Shown in pieces: positions 47,031 through 59,354 of a DNA stretch of 64,000 nt. Source of the stretch: Siderastrea radians (taxonomy: Eukaryota; Cnidaria; Anthozoa; Scleractinia; Rhizangiidae); contig OZ024894.1 in the NCBI GenBank assembly GCA_964017195.1, forward strand, positions 3,107,847 through 3,171,846, in the 5' to 3' direction. Made by a program: the position numbers and the translations under genes. The notes under the pieces are model-generated. The model saw nothing but the letters and a program-made list of their open reading frames with translations. It did not search any database and was not told the DNA's origin. Each line of letters begins with the position of its first letter. Within the stretch, counting starts at the first letter, position 1.

Positions 47031-47216
47031 GGCCCCGTTTACATGAGTTAACTCATCCTGGGATGATTTTCATCTCATCCCGGGGTGACTTTCATCCCGT
47101 TGTCTGGTCATTTACCTGTGAGTATTTACATGATTTGGAGCAAAAATGGGTTTGCGACGAAAGTCGTCCCGGGATGAAACTCATCCCGGGATGAAATAAC
47201 TCATGTAAACGGGGCC
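47031..47216. mobile_element. 186-bp Harbinger-like MITE flanked by TAA
   Basis: The ends GGCCCCGTTTACATGAGTTA and AACTCATGTAAACGGGGCC are inverted, with TAA on both sides (47028-47030 and 47217-47219). The interior repeats CATCCCGGGATGA. PIF/Harbinger families use TWA targets. Confidence 0.88.
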
Positions 47217-47774
47217 TAAGTACATGTAGACTTAGGGACATATACTGCAACGACAACCAATCGTTGAACACACACACTCATTTTTCCTATGCTTGGCACT
47301 GGTCACTTGTATTTGCTACTAGCTCTCATTGGCTCATTTGATTGCCTGTGTCTTATGATTGACCAGAGTAATTGTTTTGTTTAGGTTGTATGACACCTGC
47401 TTCATTTGAAAATGATTATTGTTCTATAATGTAGCACCTGATCTGAGCTAACTCGTAAAATCTCCGGTTGGTAAATAAAAAGGCTCAAAACTGGTGGGTT
47501 GGTGCACCCACCATTCCTGGTGTGTTAAATGACTTTAAAGCCAATTATTTAACACTGAATGCCTCTTTATGTTAATGCCATGGTGTGTATGTAAATTTTT
47601 TTGGCAAGTTTTAATGTTTGGATGGAAGCCAAAATATGTTTGGTTTGAAAGCTGCTAAAAAATACATTCAGTAACAAGACTAATAATTTCTATAAACAAA
47701 GAGAAAAGAAAAAAATGGACATATGAACAATTTTTTTTTCGCTTTGAGACAAGACCAACACTGCCTATTGCATA

Positions 47775-50700
47775 GCAGTCATCTTTAGGCAGTCAGTGAA
47801 GCCTACTGCAAACAAAAAATGCTGATCGTTCATGTCTGGCAGATTTTAGTACAAACAGCTCTGTGTTTCATACTTTTCAAAGTTAAAGGCAATGAACAAG
47901 ATAAGTGAAAAACAAAAAGCTTAAAGCCAGGAAGAAAGATCCAAAGTCAAGATCTCATTTGAAATCTAGAGAAAAACCTGTTTTAAGTGCAACATGTCAG
48001 AAGAAAGGAATTTCATTAGCCAAGTTCATGCATCGCAGTCACAAATCGAATGTGACAAAAGATGAATGGCATTTTCTGTTTGTTGTAGTATTCCCTGTTG
48101 GGTTTTCAAAATGTGGTCATTTTTAGGAAACCCACTGCAAAGATGCAGTCATCTTTAGGCAGTCAGTGAAGCCTATTGCAAACAAAAAATGCTAATCTTT
48201 CATGACTGGCAGATTTTAGTACAAACAACTCTGTGTTCATACTTTTCAAACTTGAAAGCAATGAATAAGATAAGTGAAAAAAAAGCTTAAAGCCAGGAAG
48301 AAAGATCTTAAGTCAAGATCTCATTTGAAATCTAGAGAGAAACTTTTTGTAAGTGCATTACATGTCATGACAAAGGAATTTTATTAGCCAAGTTCATGCA
48401 TCGCAGTCACAAATCGAATGTGACAAAAGATGAATGGCATTTTTTGTTTGTTGTAGTATTCACTGTTGGGTTTTCAAAATGTGGTCATTTTTAGGAAACG
48501 CACTGCAAAGATGCAGTCATCTTTAGGCAGTCAGTGAAGCCTATTGCAAACAAAAAATCCTGATCTTTCATGACTGGCAAATTTTAGTACAAACAGTTCT
48601 GTGTTTCATATTTTTCAAAATTGAAAGCAATGAATAAGATACATGTAAGTGAAAAAGAAAAAGCTTAAAGCCAGGAAGAAATATCCAAAGTCAAGATCTC
48701 ATTTGAAATCTAGAGAAAAACCTTTCTTACATGTAAGTGCAACATGTCAGAAGAGAGGAATTTCATTAGCCAAGTTCATGCATCACAGTCACAAATCGAA
48801 TGTGACAAAAGATGAGTGACATTTTCTGTTTGTTTTAGTATTCACGTTGGATTTCAAAATGTGGTCATTTTTAGGAAACCCACTGCAAAGATGCAGTCAT
48901 CTTTAGGCAGTCAGTGAAGCCTATTGCAAACAAAAAATGCTGATCTTTCATGACTGGCAGATTTTAGTACAAACAGTTCTGTGTTTCATATTTTTCAAAA
49001 TTGAAAACAATGAATAAGATAAGTGAAAAAGAAAAAGCTTAAAGCCAGGAAGAAAGATCCAAAGTCAAGATCTCATTTGAAATCTAGAGAAAAACCTTTT
49101 GTAAGTGCAACATGTCAGAAGAAAGGAATTTCATTAGCCATGTTCATTCATCGCAGCCACAAATCGAATGTGACAAAAGATGAGTGACATTTTCTGTTTG
49201 TTGTAGTATTCACTGTTGGGTTTTCAAAATGTGGTCATTTTTAGGAAACGCACTGCAAAGATGCAGTCATCTTTAGGCAGTCAGTGAAGCCTATTGCAAA
49301 CAAAAAATCCTGATCTTTCATGACTGGCAGATTTTAGTACAAACAGTTCTGTGTTTCATATTTTTCAAAATTGAAAACAATGAATAAGATAAGTGAAAAA
49401 GAAAAAGCTTAAAGCCAGGAAGAAATATCCAAAGTCAAGATCTCATTTGTAATCTAGAGAAAAACCTTTTGTAAGTGCAACATGTCAGAAGAAAGGAATT
49501 TCATTAGCCAAGTTCATGCATCGCAGTCACAAATCGAATGTGACAAAAGATGAATGGCATTTTCTGTTTGTTGTATTATCCACTGTTGGGTTTTCAAAAT
49601 GTGGTCATTTTTAGGAAACCCACTGCAAAGATGCAGTCATTTTTAAGCAGTCAGTGAAGCCTATTGGAAACAAAAAATGCTGATCTTTCATGTCTGGCAG
49701 ATTTTAGTACAAACAGCTCTGTGTTTCATACTTTTCAAAGTTAAAAGCAATGAACAAGATAAGTGAAAAACAAAAAGCTTAAAGCCAGGAAGAAAGATCC
49801 AAAGTCAAGATCTCATTTGAAATCTAGAGAAAAACCTTTCTTAAGTGCAACATGTCAGAAAAAAGGAATTTCATTAGCCAAGTTCATGCTTCGCAGTCAC
49901 AAATCGAATGTGACAAAAGATGAATGGCATTTTCTGTTTGTTGTAGTATTCACTGTTGGGTTTTCAAAATGTGGTCATTTTTAGGAAACCCACTGCAAAG
50001 ATGCAGTCATCTTTAGGCAGTCAGTGAAGCCTATTGCAAACAAAAAATGCTAATCTTTCATGACTGGCAGATTTTAGTACAAACAACTCTGTGTTTCATA
50101 TTTTTCAAAATTGAAAGCAATGAATAAGATAAGTGAAAAAAAAGCTTAAAGCCAGGAAGAAAGATCTTAAGTCAAGATCTCATTTGAAATCTGGAGAGAA
50201 AGCTTTTGTAAGTGCATTACATGTCATGACAAAGGAATTTTATTAGCCAAGTTCATGCATCGCAGTCACAAATCGAATGTGACAAAAGATGAATGGCATT
50301 TTTTGTTTGTTGTAGTATTCACTGTTGGGTTTTCAAAATGTGGTCATTTTTAGGAAACGCACTGCAAAGATGCAGTCATCTTTAGGCAGTCAGTGAAGCC
50401 TATTGCAAACAAAAAATCCTGATCTTTCATGACTGGCAGATTTTAGTACAAACACTTCTGTGTTTCATATTTTTCAAAATTGAAAGCAATGAATAAGCTA
50501 AGTGAAAAAGAAAAAGCTTAAAGCCGGGAAGAAATATCCAAAGTCAAGATCTCATTTGAAATCTAGAGAAAAACCTTTCTTACATGTAAGTGCAACATGT
50601 CAGAAGAAAGGAATTTCATTAACCAAGTTCATGCATCGCAGTCACAAATCGAATGTGACAAAAGATGAGTGACATTTTCTGTTTGTTTTAGTATTCACTG

Positions 50701-51440
50701 TTGGGTTTTCAAAATGTGGTCATTTTTAGGAAACCCACTGCAAAGATGCAGTCATCTTTAGGCAGTCAGTGAAGCCTATTGCAAACAAAAAATGCTGATC
50801 TTTCATGTCTGGCAGATTTTAGTACAAACAGTTCTGTGTTTCATATTTTTCAAAATTGAAAGCAATGAATAAGATAAGTGAAAAAGAAAAAGCTTAAAGC
50901 CAGGAAGAAAGATCCAAAGTCAAGATCTCATTTGAAATCTAGAGAAAAACCTTTTGTAAGTGCAACATGTCAGAAGAAAGGAATTTCATTAGCCAAGTTC
51001 ATGCATCGCAGTCACAAATCGAATGTGACAAAAGATGAGTGACATTTTCTGTTTGTTGTAGTATTCACTGTTGGGTTTTCAAAATGTGGTCATTTTTAGG
51101 AAACCTACTGCAAAGATGCAGTCATCTTTAGGCAGTCAGTGAAGCCTATTGCAAACAAAAAATACTGATCTTTCATGACTGGCAGATTTTAGTACAAACA
51201 GTTCTGTGTTTCATATTTTTCAAAATTGAAAGCAATGAATAAGATAAGTGAAAAAGAAAAAGCTTAAAGCCAGGAAGAAATATCCAAAGTCAAGATCTCA
51301 TTTGAAATCTAGAGAAAAACCTTTTGTAAGTGCAACATGTCAGAAGAAAGGAATTTCATTAGCCAAGTTCATGCAGTCATCTTTAGGCAGTCAGTGAAGC
51401 CTATTGCAAACAAAAAATGCTGATCTTTCATGACTGGCAC
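47775..51440 (+). repeat. 370-bp satellite in five-monomer higher-order repeats
   Basis: Monomers begin GCAGTCATCTTTAGGCAGTC at 47775, 48145, 48513, 48893, 49263, 49633, 50003, 50372, 50748 and 51118, with a truncated one at 51373. Variants recur every five monomers (1858 bp): monomers 1 and 6 share TCATGTCTGG and ACTTTTCAAAG; 2 and 7 share GTGCATTACATGTCATGAC; 3 and 8 share the TTACATGTAAGTGC insertion. A 73-codon frame exists only in monomers 1 and 6 (47905 and 49763) and is lost in the others, so coding is unlikely. Confidence 0.93.
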
Positions 51441-52509
51441 TTCTGTAAAATGGTTTTAGTGAGAAAATGCTCATTTGAAAGAGAATGGAAACGGTAAAGA
51501 AAGGTACAGATTTCATTTGTCAAAGCAATAATGTTTTCCGGGGCTGGTACTTGACTCATGTTTGGGTGTTGGGGTACCGCTGAAGATCTGATACCCTGAC
51601 CCTGTTTAGGACAAAAAGCCGTAAAATACCAATCCCGTTTAGAACAACACCCTCCATTTTAGGTCCCTGTTTAGAACAATTGAAAAAAAATACACACTTT
51701 CTTCACGTTCGAGACAATTTTACAGGAATTTAGAGACTGGGCGGCAAACGTCAGGTTTCCGATCTATGACTGGCTATGTATAAGTGACAGCGGTGACAAT
51801 CGTGCAGCCATACCTTGTTTAGGACGCGTTCATACCCTGTTTGGGACAAACTCGCATAAAATTATATACCCTGTACAGGACAGAGAGGCCAAAAACCTTA
51901 CCCTGTTCAGCGGCAAAATTTTAGATATGTTGAATATCCTTTCTGGCTGACTCAGCTTGGAGTCCTAGCATCACCATATGCCTGAGCACTTTTGGGATAT
52001 GGAACATAATAAGCATTTTGAGACGAAACGATTTAGGAAAATGTTGTGAAATATGCAACATAATTACCAGATTGAGACAAAATGATAAGCAAATGTTGCG
52101 CATCTTTGCTAATTCAAACATCGTGGAGTTCTTGAATCATTGTCTGGGCACTTCTGGGATATGTAATATTCGAAGTCCGTCTGGCATAGAAAACATTTTT
52201 CTTTATTCTTCTAATGAATCCACCTCCAAAATCCACTAGGGGTTGATTAGCACAAAGGACACGCGAGCGGACGCGAAAATTGCGTGTGGCGTGAAAACAT
52301 GACGCGCGCGTGATCATTATCCCACTGGAATCCCATAGTGCGTTTGATTGACATCGTTCAAGACTGAATTATCCAATGTGAGAACGAAAACTACTAAGAT
52401 TTGCAATTTGTTTGGAGGGAAATAATTCGCCATTTTAAGTACGTTTTCAGCCCTGATTTACATACTTGTGCACTTTCTTACAGAGGTCAAAAAGGATTGT
52501 TTAGGACAA
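51441..52509. repeat. Degenerate CCCTGTTTAGGACA repeat region
   Basis: Between about 51590 and 51910, motifs such as ACCCTGTTTAGGACAAA, CCTGTTTAGAACAA, CCTGTTTGGGACAAA and CCCTGTACAGGACAG recur with irregular spacing. From 51910 to 52509 I see no gene; there are short repeats (TGGGATATG near 51993 and 52157). Confidence 0.5.
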
Positions 52510-53266
52510 ATTTGCTGATTAACAGTACACGAAATATGACTTGAAAATCTTCGGGTTTCATAAAAAAAAAGAGTAGGTTGGCGAAAATGGAAATGGCTAT
52601 ATTTGCTCCATATTTGCTTCTGGGGAAAATAAACCTAAATTTGCTGACTTGGTGTAAAGTTGGTGCAAATAAACAGAATTGCCATAATGATAGCAAATGT
52701 AAGGGTAAGATATCCAAATTTGTTTATTTGCTACTCAAGTAAATGTGACAGTACTTTGATTTACGCCACTTGTTTGCGTGTTCGGAGATGAGTATGTTTG
52801 CTCCTTTAGTAAATATGGGGTAAATAAACCTAAATTTCCTGATTTGACCTTGGCGTAAAGTTGGTGCAAATAGGCACAATTGCTATAATAGTAAATGTGA
52901 GAGTAAGTAATGCAAATTTGTTTATTTGCCACTCAAGTAAAAGTGATGGTAATTTGATGCAAATAAGTTGATTTTCACCGTGTTTGCTTAGATTTACGGA
53001 CTCCGTAAAAGTATTAATTTTTAAGGGTAGCAAAACTACAGCAAATGAATGTGAAATTTGAAAATTTACCTTGATGGCAAAACTGACACAAATCTGATCC
53101 AAACTTCGTGTTTACGTTACATTTGCGTCTAATTTCAGCAGGAGCAAGTGTGTGTCTTTGCTTCGACAATGCCGCCTGTGCAAATTTGTGACAAATTTAG
53201 AGCCCTAAATTTGCTACATATTTACTTCAGTTGCAAAGCTCGGTAAATCCGTCTTTTCGTGCAGTG
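52510..53266. repeat. Right subterminal array of the 18-kb element
   Basis: Repeated CTAAATTTGCTGA, GTTGGTGCAAATA and TTTGTTTATTTGC motifs are spaced irregularly (units of about 170-190 bp near 52625 and 52820). They end in GGTAAATCCGTCTTTTCGTG at the terminus. Subterminal sequences differ between the left and right ends. Confidence 0.7.
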
Positions 53267-53503
53267 CCCTAGTACTGAATATGACTTACTGGGGTAATTT
53301 ACGAACCTAGAAGAGATACATAGCGCAGTGGACATGACAAGGGTTTCAACGACAGAGTGAGCTTGATTTTTTTCTCCGCCAGCAACCCGGCGAGAAAAAT
53401 CACTTTGTATCTTAGCAAAATTAAGGAGAAATTACAACTGAACGTCACTGAGACACAAATGCTTGATTTCTTAGGACGAACAGAAACTGTAGAAATAGAA
53501 ATA
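53267..53503 (+). pseudogene. Broken gene, 3' side, beyond the nested element
   Basis: Just right of the 18-kb insertion, plus-strand reading gives LTGVIYEPRRDT, a TAG, then about 65 codons (GHDKGFNDRVSLIFFSASNP, later KEKLQLNVTETQMLDFLG) ending at TAA near 53503. It could be the C-terminal part of the gene cut at 35093. This is inferred from position and composition only. Confidence 0.3.
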
Positions 53504-54686
53504 TAAGCATTTAGCGCTGTGTTTACAATTTCTTTCATCGTCAACTCAATCCCTTGTTCTTAAAATTTCACAAACAGTAGGTTTTATACGGAAGGCTTTG
53601 AGTCGGAAATATCGACACAAGACAAAATAAGCACAGTAAAATAGGAAAGAGGCATTAAATAAAAATTGTCACACCTTTTATGGCGAGTCAGTACAAAAAT
53701 CATGCAGCAGTCTGAACAAAAAGCATTAGACAAATTCAGTACCAGAAAAGGCGACATTTTTTGGCTATACCACGCAAAATTGACACTGGTTTACCTGTAC
53801 TCGTTGTGGCTCTATCTGTGTTCCCTTGAGCAGCTCCAGACATTTAGACATAAGTCGTATGCCATGTAAAATACGTTGAATCGCTTTCACATTTGTTTGA
53901 GTGTTGTTTTTACCATTCCGTCCGCGGGCTCTAAACTGAGAACAATTCCGTTTTGTGGTTTGCGTTTAAAAAGTAAGATGGTGAATTCTAATGTTCCTCA
54001 CCTCCGTAGTCTTGTTTCGGTGAGTTGCATAGAAATTATCTTTCAAGCTTAATTATTAATTCTGCCTTCAGTTCGATCAAACAAACACATGATGGCTCCG
54101 TTGTCAGCGTTGTGCGAACGGAGCGATTACAAACTCTTTCATTTGAACTCCAGCAGCCATAACGGTGAGATCGTACAGCTTCAATCCGCTTTGAACGACG
54201 ATTTCAAAAATTTTCAGGAAAACTCAAACACGTGCCACATTTCAGAGCCCATAATTGGAAGATTTTTCCCAAACCTTGTGCTTGTACGTTCACTTCGGAG
54301 CAGTTTCATTGATTCATTCAGCTCCGCAAAGAAACGCTGCAACACTTCGCAAGGTTTTGGCGCCTTTTTCGGTCAGTCATGTGATCGCGATCGATTCCTG
54401 TTCCCTTTTATCTCGGAGTTTCTCTCTTTTTTTTCTCTTTCTTGATTTCATAGCAATTAGCGATTGCGTTTTTAATAATAAAAACCATTATGTACTCGGG
54501 CATACTGGATATCAAATAATTATAACCATCTTGGTCATATCCACGTTGAACGCAAATTTGCGTGTAGCCACGCGCGTTTATGACGTTGAGGGTGGCGCAA
54601 TTTTTTCTAAAAATAGCACATTTGTCTTTTTCGATGGGGCCGCGTGGATCCCGCGCTTACGGTCTCCGTCCCCGATTATGGCTCCT
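53504..54686. other. Right part of the outer element, no intact gene
   Basis: A 118-codon plus-strand frame (54089-54445) has no domain. The piece 54305-54430 (GCAAAGAAACGCTGCAACAC, then AAGGTTTTGGCGCC) matches the 3' ends of units A and A', linking that family with the outer element. Confidence 0.45.
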
Positions 54687-54687
54687 G

Positions 54688-57600
54688 TTACAGATCAAAA
54701 CGAAATCTTTATTCAAGTAACTATAAGCAAAGCATTTCTTGGTTTAAGTCTATTTTGTCTAAAATGAGACTCTAAAAGCTTCCTAAAATTAGTTCAGGGT
54801 GTGTTCTTGAAAGCGCCCGATTTAATAATACTTCGCGGTTGAAAAACTTGTGCCATTTTCTCTTGATAATTATACGTGTGCTTGAAAGTTTCCGAAAACA
54901 TTTTTTGGGTAATTTTTGTCAGTAAACGGTTTGATTCAGGGAAAATATTGTTTATTTTAGCAAAATAGATTTCGAGAAAAGTTTCATTGTAAACAGAACT
55001 AAGCAGCCAGAGGGATGCATTGGAATCAGTGAGAAATGTGCATTTGCATGGAAAAGTCTGTCGAGTCGCTACCGGAAGCAACTTTTATGTTTGAGCAATT
55101 GTAGTTTTACAAGTACTCTTCTTGAACTTAACAAGCTAGCTTTCGAAAAAATGCTACAAGAAGAGCTGTCGGTGAAATTAAAGTCGTGATGAAGTCTTTT
55201 CTTTGAAGAAAAATAAGCCAACTCACTGTTTCCTCAGCGGTCTGCATGTTTTCCCTTGCTGTTTTTCACCTCTTGGCGAATAACTGCATGAAAGAGAGAT
55301 GTGGAGCTCTGCTTTTAGGTTTGGCTAAATCTATATATTATGTAGTGAATTGTTGCGATGTTCTTAAAATTGTATCTATTACAATTAATATTGACTTAAC
55401 TGAGTCCCCGGACTCGACCGAAAAAGGAACAACCAAAAAGGAACAATGAAGAGTAATCTTTTGTTTTTAAAGGTTTTGAACAACTCTGTTCATGTCCTTT
55501 AAAACTTAAACAGAGATTGTGTCTATTTATAGCTGAAATATAGAGGAAAAAAGTGAGTACTACTGATAAATCTCCCGATTTTGACCAAGAATGTCTTGAG
55601 GTTCACCTTCATCTATGATAAACCTTATGATCTGAGCTCCAGGAAAAACACTACACCACTAAAAACAGCTAAAGCGCAAGAAAAAAAAATCTATTGTCCA
55701 ATCTAGATCTTTTGCTGTTATACCAACTGTAAGAGACCGTTAGCATAAAAATCTCCCCTATGCAACCATTATACCAAGGGCAAGAAAGGATTGCAAAAAT
55801 ATATTACTGTTTTGAAAAAGACTAGTAGCCGTATTTTGCGTAGTTTTCTCAGATTTTTTTACATCATTGAACGTACTGAATGATGGAAAGAAGTGAGAAT
55901 ACTCGGAAAACTGACAATAATTCTAAGAAATTTAAGCTGTTACTGAAGGAAAATCGATTAACCGTTTAATACCATAAGCTCTTTACCAGATAACCTTTTG
56001 TCTTCATTGCTATGCAAGCTACACTCGTTTGAAAATAATTGTTCGCTAGCCTGTTAAATTTCTTTTTACTTCATAAGCGGCGCGTTTAGTTTACTCTTGT
56101 TTTGTTCTCATTTAATGTTGTCCGGCACTTCCATAAGACTTGGCGACCTCGTTCTTTCCCCGGTACGTTCCCCTGTTCATCGATCAGGTTCCCTTTAAAG
56201 CGCTTCTTCACGTGACCACTTGTCACAAACAACTCCCCATAACGGCAACCCCGCTTGTTTATTTTGATCACCGCTTGAAGCGAACAGATATTTTCAAAAG
56301 AAATGCGAATCGTTTTGCCCATTTTGTCACCTGAATCCTGCAAAAATCTACAGTCACCGACTGAATTTCCAAAAGGCTGGGTCAAAAGATGAGACTATGG
56401 CAGTCTATCATATTCCAAAATATTAGTTGCGAGTCCAAACTTAAAAGACTGAAGTCAACTGTAAGGCCTAGGTAAAGCAATGAAAAGAAATCAACGAAAC
56501 TTTAAGGTACTTTCATCTCACATTAGCCACATAATGACAAAACAACGAGGCATGCTACTTGTTTGGAAAAATAATGTACTTGTTGAAGGTTTCCTCGAGA
56601 TCAAGAGACCCTTTCTGCTCCTTATTTGGTCATCCTCTAGGCCCTTTGTTCGAATAAGTCCAACGCGGTTAAGCGATGATTAAATTATAATCAGATTATA
56701 ATCAGTGATCCCTAGCAAACTCGTCGTCTATTAAATGGCATCTCGAACCGATCACATGTACAATCACATGTATAACCAGATTATAATTTCGCGGATTTTA
56801 TCTGCAACCGATCCCATTTAATAAAAGGAAGCTGAATTGAAGATGTAAATTGTGTATAATAATTATATAGCGGTCAGTTTCTGTATTTTATATTTCGACC
56901 GTCATAGTCATAGCAGAAAATACCCTTCTGCCTGCTGGATGCGATCCATGGACATAAATACTTCTTATCCAGGATTGGCAGAATAAAAGAAGCAAACATT
57001 TGCAGAGTTCACGGATAATGTTTCTGAATTGTTGGATTAAAAATACTTGAGCACATATTATTTAGTTTCTTAATACCTCTTGCCAGTAACTAATTTTAGA
57101 TTTGCTAGATAGATTCCCTGGTATGGCACAAACGGTAGAAAGCGAATCGAAAAATTTTGTTTGCTGAATGTGTGATGAGGAAATCCTCTTCCTTGCCTAA
57201 ACGTAATTAGAACATTCTAAAAATTGCCAAAAATGTACTCCTTTTCTTTGTTTTGATCACTAAACAGTAAAGGATTAAGTCTTGGTGAAAACCCGCAGGG
57301 GAAATTTAACCTTTAGGGATCAGATAAGTCAAAGAGAGCCGTCTTTTATTTTTGAAATCTTAGCGTCGTATCCGTTTGTGATCTTTAAAGCTATCTCACT
57401 GGAAATTTCCACATATTTGTTAAATTATCTGAAATATCTGGGGTTCATTTTTTGCAAAGAACGTCCTGGGGAGGGTCAAGGGTTCCAGATCAACTTCCCT
57501 CCTTTGTTTTCGCGATAAGTAAATGTATTCATACTACTACTGGTACTTCCAGTAATAATAATAACAATAATAATAATAATAACATATAATAATAATAATA

Positions 57601-57776
57601 TATATATAATATAATATATATATAATTAATATCATTAATTATCATTATCATTATTATTATTATTATTGTTATTATTATTATTATTATCTATCCTACTTCT
57701 CTCATTTATAGAACAATTTTTCACTGACCAAGGTAATCACATCCAGCCGCAAACACAGCAAGTTCACAGCACAACG
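54688..57776. repeat. Repeat unit B' (near-identical to B)
   Basis: Same orientation and almost the same sequence as 29289-32511. It lacks the 148-bp MITE (empty site near 55633, GATCTGAGCTCC) and has a different AT-microsatellite length at 57545-57690. Its left border coincides with the right end and target duplication of the outer element. Confidence 0.85.
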
Positions 57777-58134
57777 AAAAAGTCATGCGCAACTTCATGC
57801 AGAAATTTGCAACTGATTTAGGTTTGCTTCTGACTGGTTAAAAAAGGGACCCTTGTGGGCATGTGAAAGTAGCAAGAAAAAAGTAGTCTTATTTTCCTAG
57901 TTGAAAAAAAAAAGAGCTTTGGGATTTTCTATGACGATGTGCCAACATTAAGGAGAAAAAATGGAAAAATAAAGTTTTTGAGACTCCCCGTAAAGACTTA
58001 TATTCATTCATTGCCTTGATTCTGTACACAGAATTCTGGCCTCTTTTGCGACATCCAAATTGGGGGGCTTGGGAACTAGGTAGCGCCATGGCTTAAACAA
58101 TGCCATTGTTTTTCCGCGCACGCAATTGGCTAGC
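57777..58134. other. Non-coding, no gene seen
   Basis: Nothing supportable. Confidence 0.4.
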
Positions 58135-59160
58135 TGGCTGTGACCAGGGCGGAAAAAGGTTGGGCGATGAAACGAACGTGTCCGAGCAAAAAGGTATGAT
58201 GCAGTGGACTGGGATCGAATTGGGTGCTAGACCAAAATTCAAAATTCAAAGATCCAAATTCAAAATCCTAATAATCTATTAATAGTTTCCGAAAAACGTT
58301 AGCTTTGTGTTATCTTTTCTTTGTCTTTTCTGCATTAATCAACGCTAAAAAACTGTCTAAAAACGAGCAGAGCAAAGTAAAAAGATCGAAAATGGCGTTT
58401 GGATGACGCGTGGCATGACGCGTATTTATAACTCGTGCAGCTCGTACAGGGTTAATCAGGACACGTCCATAGTTAATTAAACCTCTCTTATGCTTGTCTG
58501 TTTCTTCAGGCACTACAAATAGAATTGCTCCTCAGTTTAGACGGTTTTCTTTGCTTTGTTTTTGTGAGATAAAGGGACGAGAAATCTGCAAATTTAATTT
58601 CACTTTTAATTTGTTTACATACAGTTGGCGGCGTTGCGACGAATCATCGCCATGGCGCGTTACAAGGAGGCAAAGTTTAAAGTTGCAAAACGCCACTATC
58701 TCCAAATATCTCCAGCTAATTTTTTATTATGTCATGTAAAATTTATCGGCCTTTAATATATGTAAGATTTAGGGTGGAGTAATTTGGAGCTTTTTTAAAA
58801 GAGACGAGGAAAGACAACCATGTCATGTTTTTTGGCAAGAGCAAGCATTCGACACTCTCAAATTGAGCGCATTTTTCGGGAACTTACTGTGAAAAAGATT
58901 GACTAATGTCCACGCAGACATAAGCATTGTAAGCTGTGAGTCAGGACTGTGAAAAAACGTTTTAATTATAGTGCACCGCTGGCTTAAAAATAAAGAAAGA
59001 AAATGAGATTTCCGGTTTGTTGAAAGGTAAATTTTGCCGGCCACCAAACGCACCGGGAGCGCGGAAAGAGCGCTCGTGCCAGTCCTTCTCCGCATCACAC
59101 ATCGCTTGAAGAGCGGACTGCTCGTTTCATCGCCCAACCTTTTCCCGCCCTGGCTGTGAC
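58135..59160. repeat. Inverted repeat pair about 1 kb apart
   Basis: AGGTTGGGCGATGAAACGA at about 58157 recurs inverted at about 59125, with matching outer sequence (GTGACCAGGGCGGAAAA against TTTCCCGCCCTGGCTGTGAC). It may be a MITE-like element, or two copies in opposite orientation. No target duplication found. The interior has no clear gene. Confidence 0.5.
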
Positions 59161-59330
59161 CTTCCATGACCTTGCGACAAATAGATCACATGAAAAACAA
59201 AATGGCGTCCGAGTAAAGGTAAACAAACAGCTCCACGGACTTTGTTTTGACTCGTGAAACGGTGACCACTGCTGCAATAAAGCTCGGAAGATAGGCACTG
59301 TTCGTAAGAAGAGGCCTTGTAAAGAAAAGG

Positions 59331-59354
59331 ATGTTTTACAAAGAACTTTTGCCG
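59331..59354 (+). CDS. Possible short first coding exon
   Basis: ATG at 59331 reads MFYKELLP and meets a strong donor (GCCG then GTAAGTG, GT at 59355-59356). Upstream sequence is richer in CG and contains ATGGCGTCCGAG followed by a stop, a possible short upstream frame. If real, the TTAA element at 59425 sits in its first intron. Confidence 0.28.

Larger units (their letters stand above)
35093..53266. mobile_element. 18.17-kb CACTG-ended DNA transposon (CACTA/EnSpm-like), non-autonomous
   Basis: The ends CACTGCACGAAAAAACGGAT (35093) and, inverted, CACTGCACGAAAAGACGGAT (53266) match at 23 of 24 bases. CCC flanks both sides (35090-35092 and 53267-53269), a 3-bp target duplication as in CACTA/EnSpm. 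Both sides carry arrays of GTAAAT/GCAAATATG motifs. No transposase was recognised in the interior. It contains at least seven smaller inverted-repeat elements, a non-LTR fragment, a satellite of about 3.7 kb and possible host exons. Its element order and end chemistry parallel the 11.28-kb element. Confidence 0.8.
34211..54687. mobile_element. 20.5-kb outer DNA element with a nested 18-kb element
   Basis: The ends are perfect inverted repeats for 31 bp, beginning CAGGAGCCATAATCGGGGAC. A second inverted block (CATCGAAAAAG, then TGTGCTATTTTTAG) reaches about 115 bp. TTACAGA flanks both ends (34204-34210 and 54688-54694), a 7-bp target duplication. Without the nested element it would be about 2.3 kb. 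CAG ends and a 7-8-bp duplication suggest hAT-like, while 31-bp TIRs also recall P elements; I leave it unclassified. It contains the remains of a gene on the plus strand. Confidence 0.7.

Noticed and set aside
47905..49984. 73-codon basic frame present twice (MKNKKLKARKKDPKSR start)
   Set aside because: It is open only in satellite monomers 1 and 6 and broken in the others. No selection is apparent.
47775..51440. Regular repeats considered as a CRISPR array
   Set aside because: The monomers are contiguous 370-bp satellite units without short repeats and unique spacers, in a eukaryotic genome.
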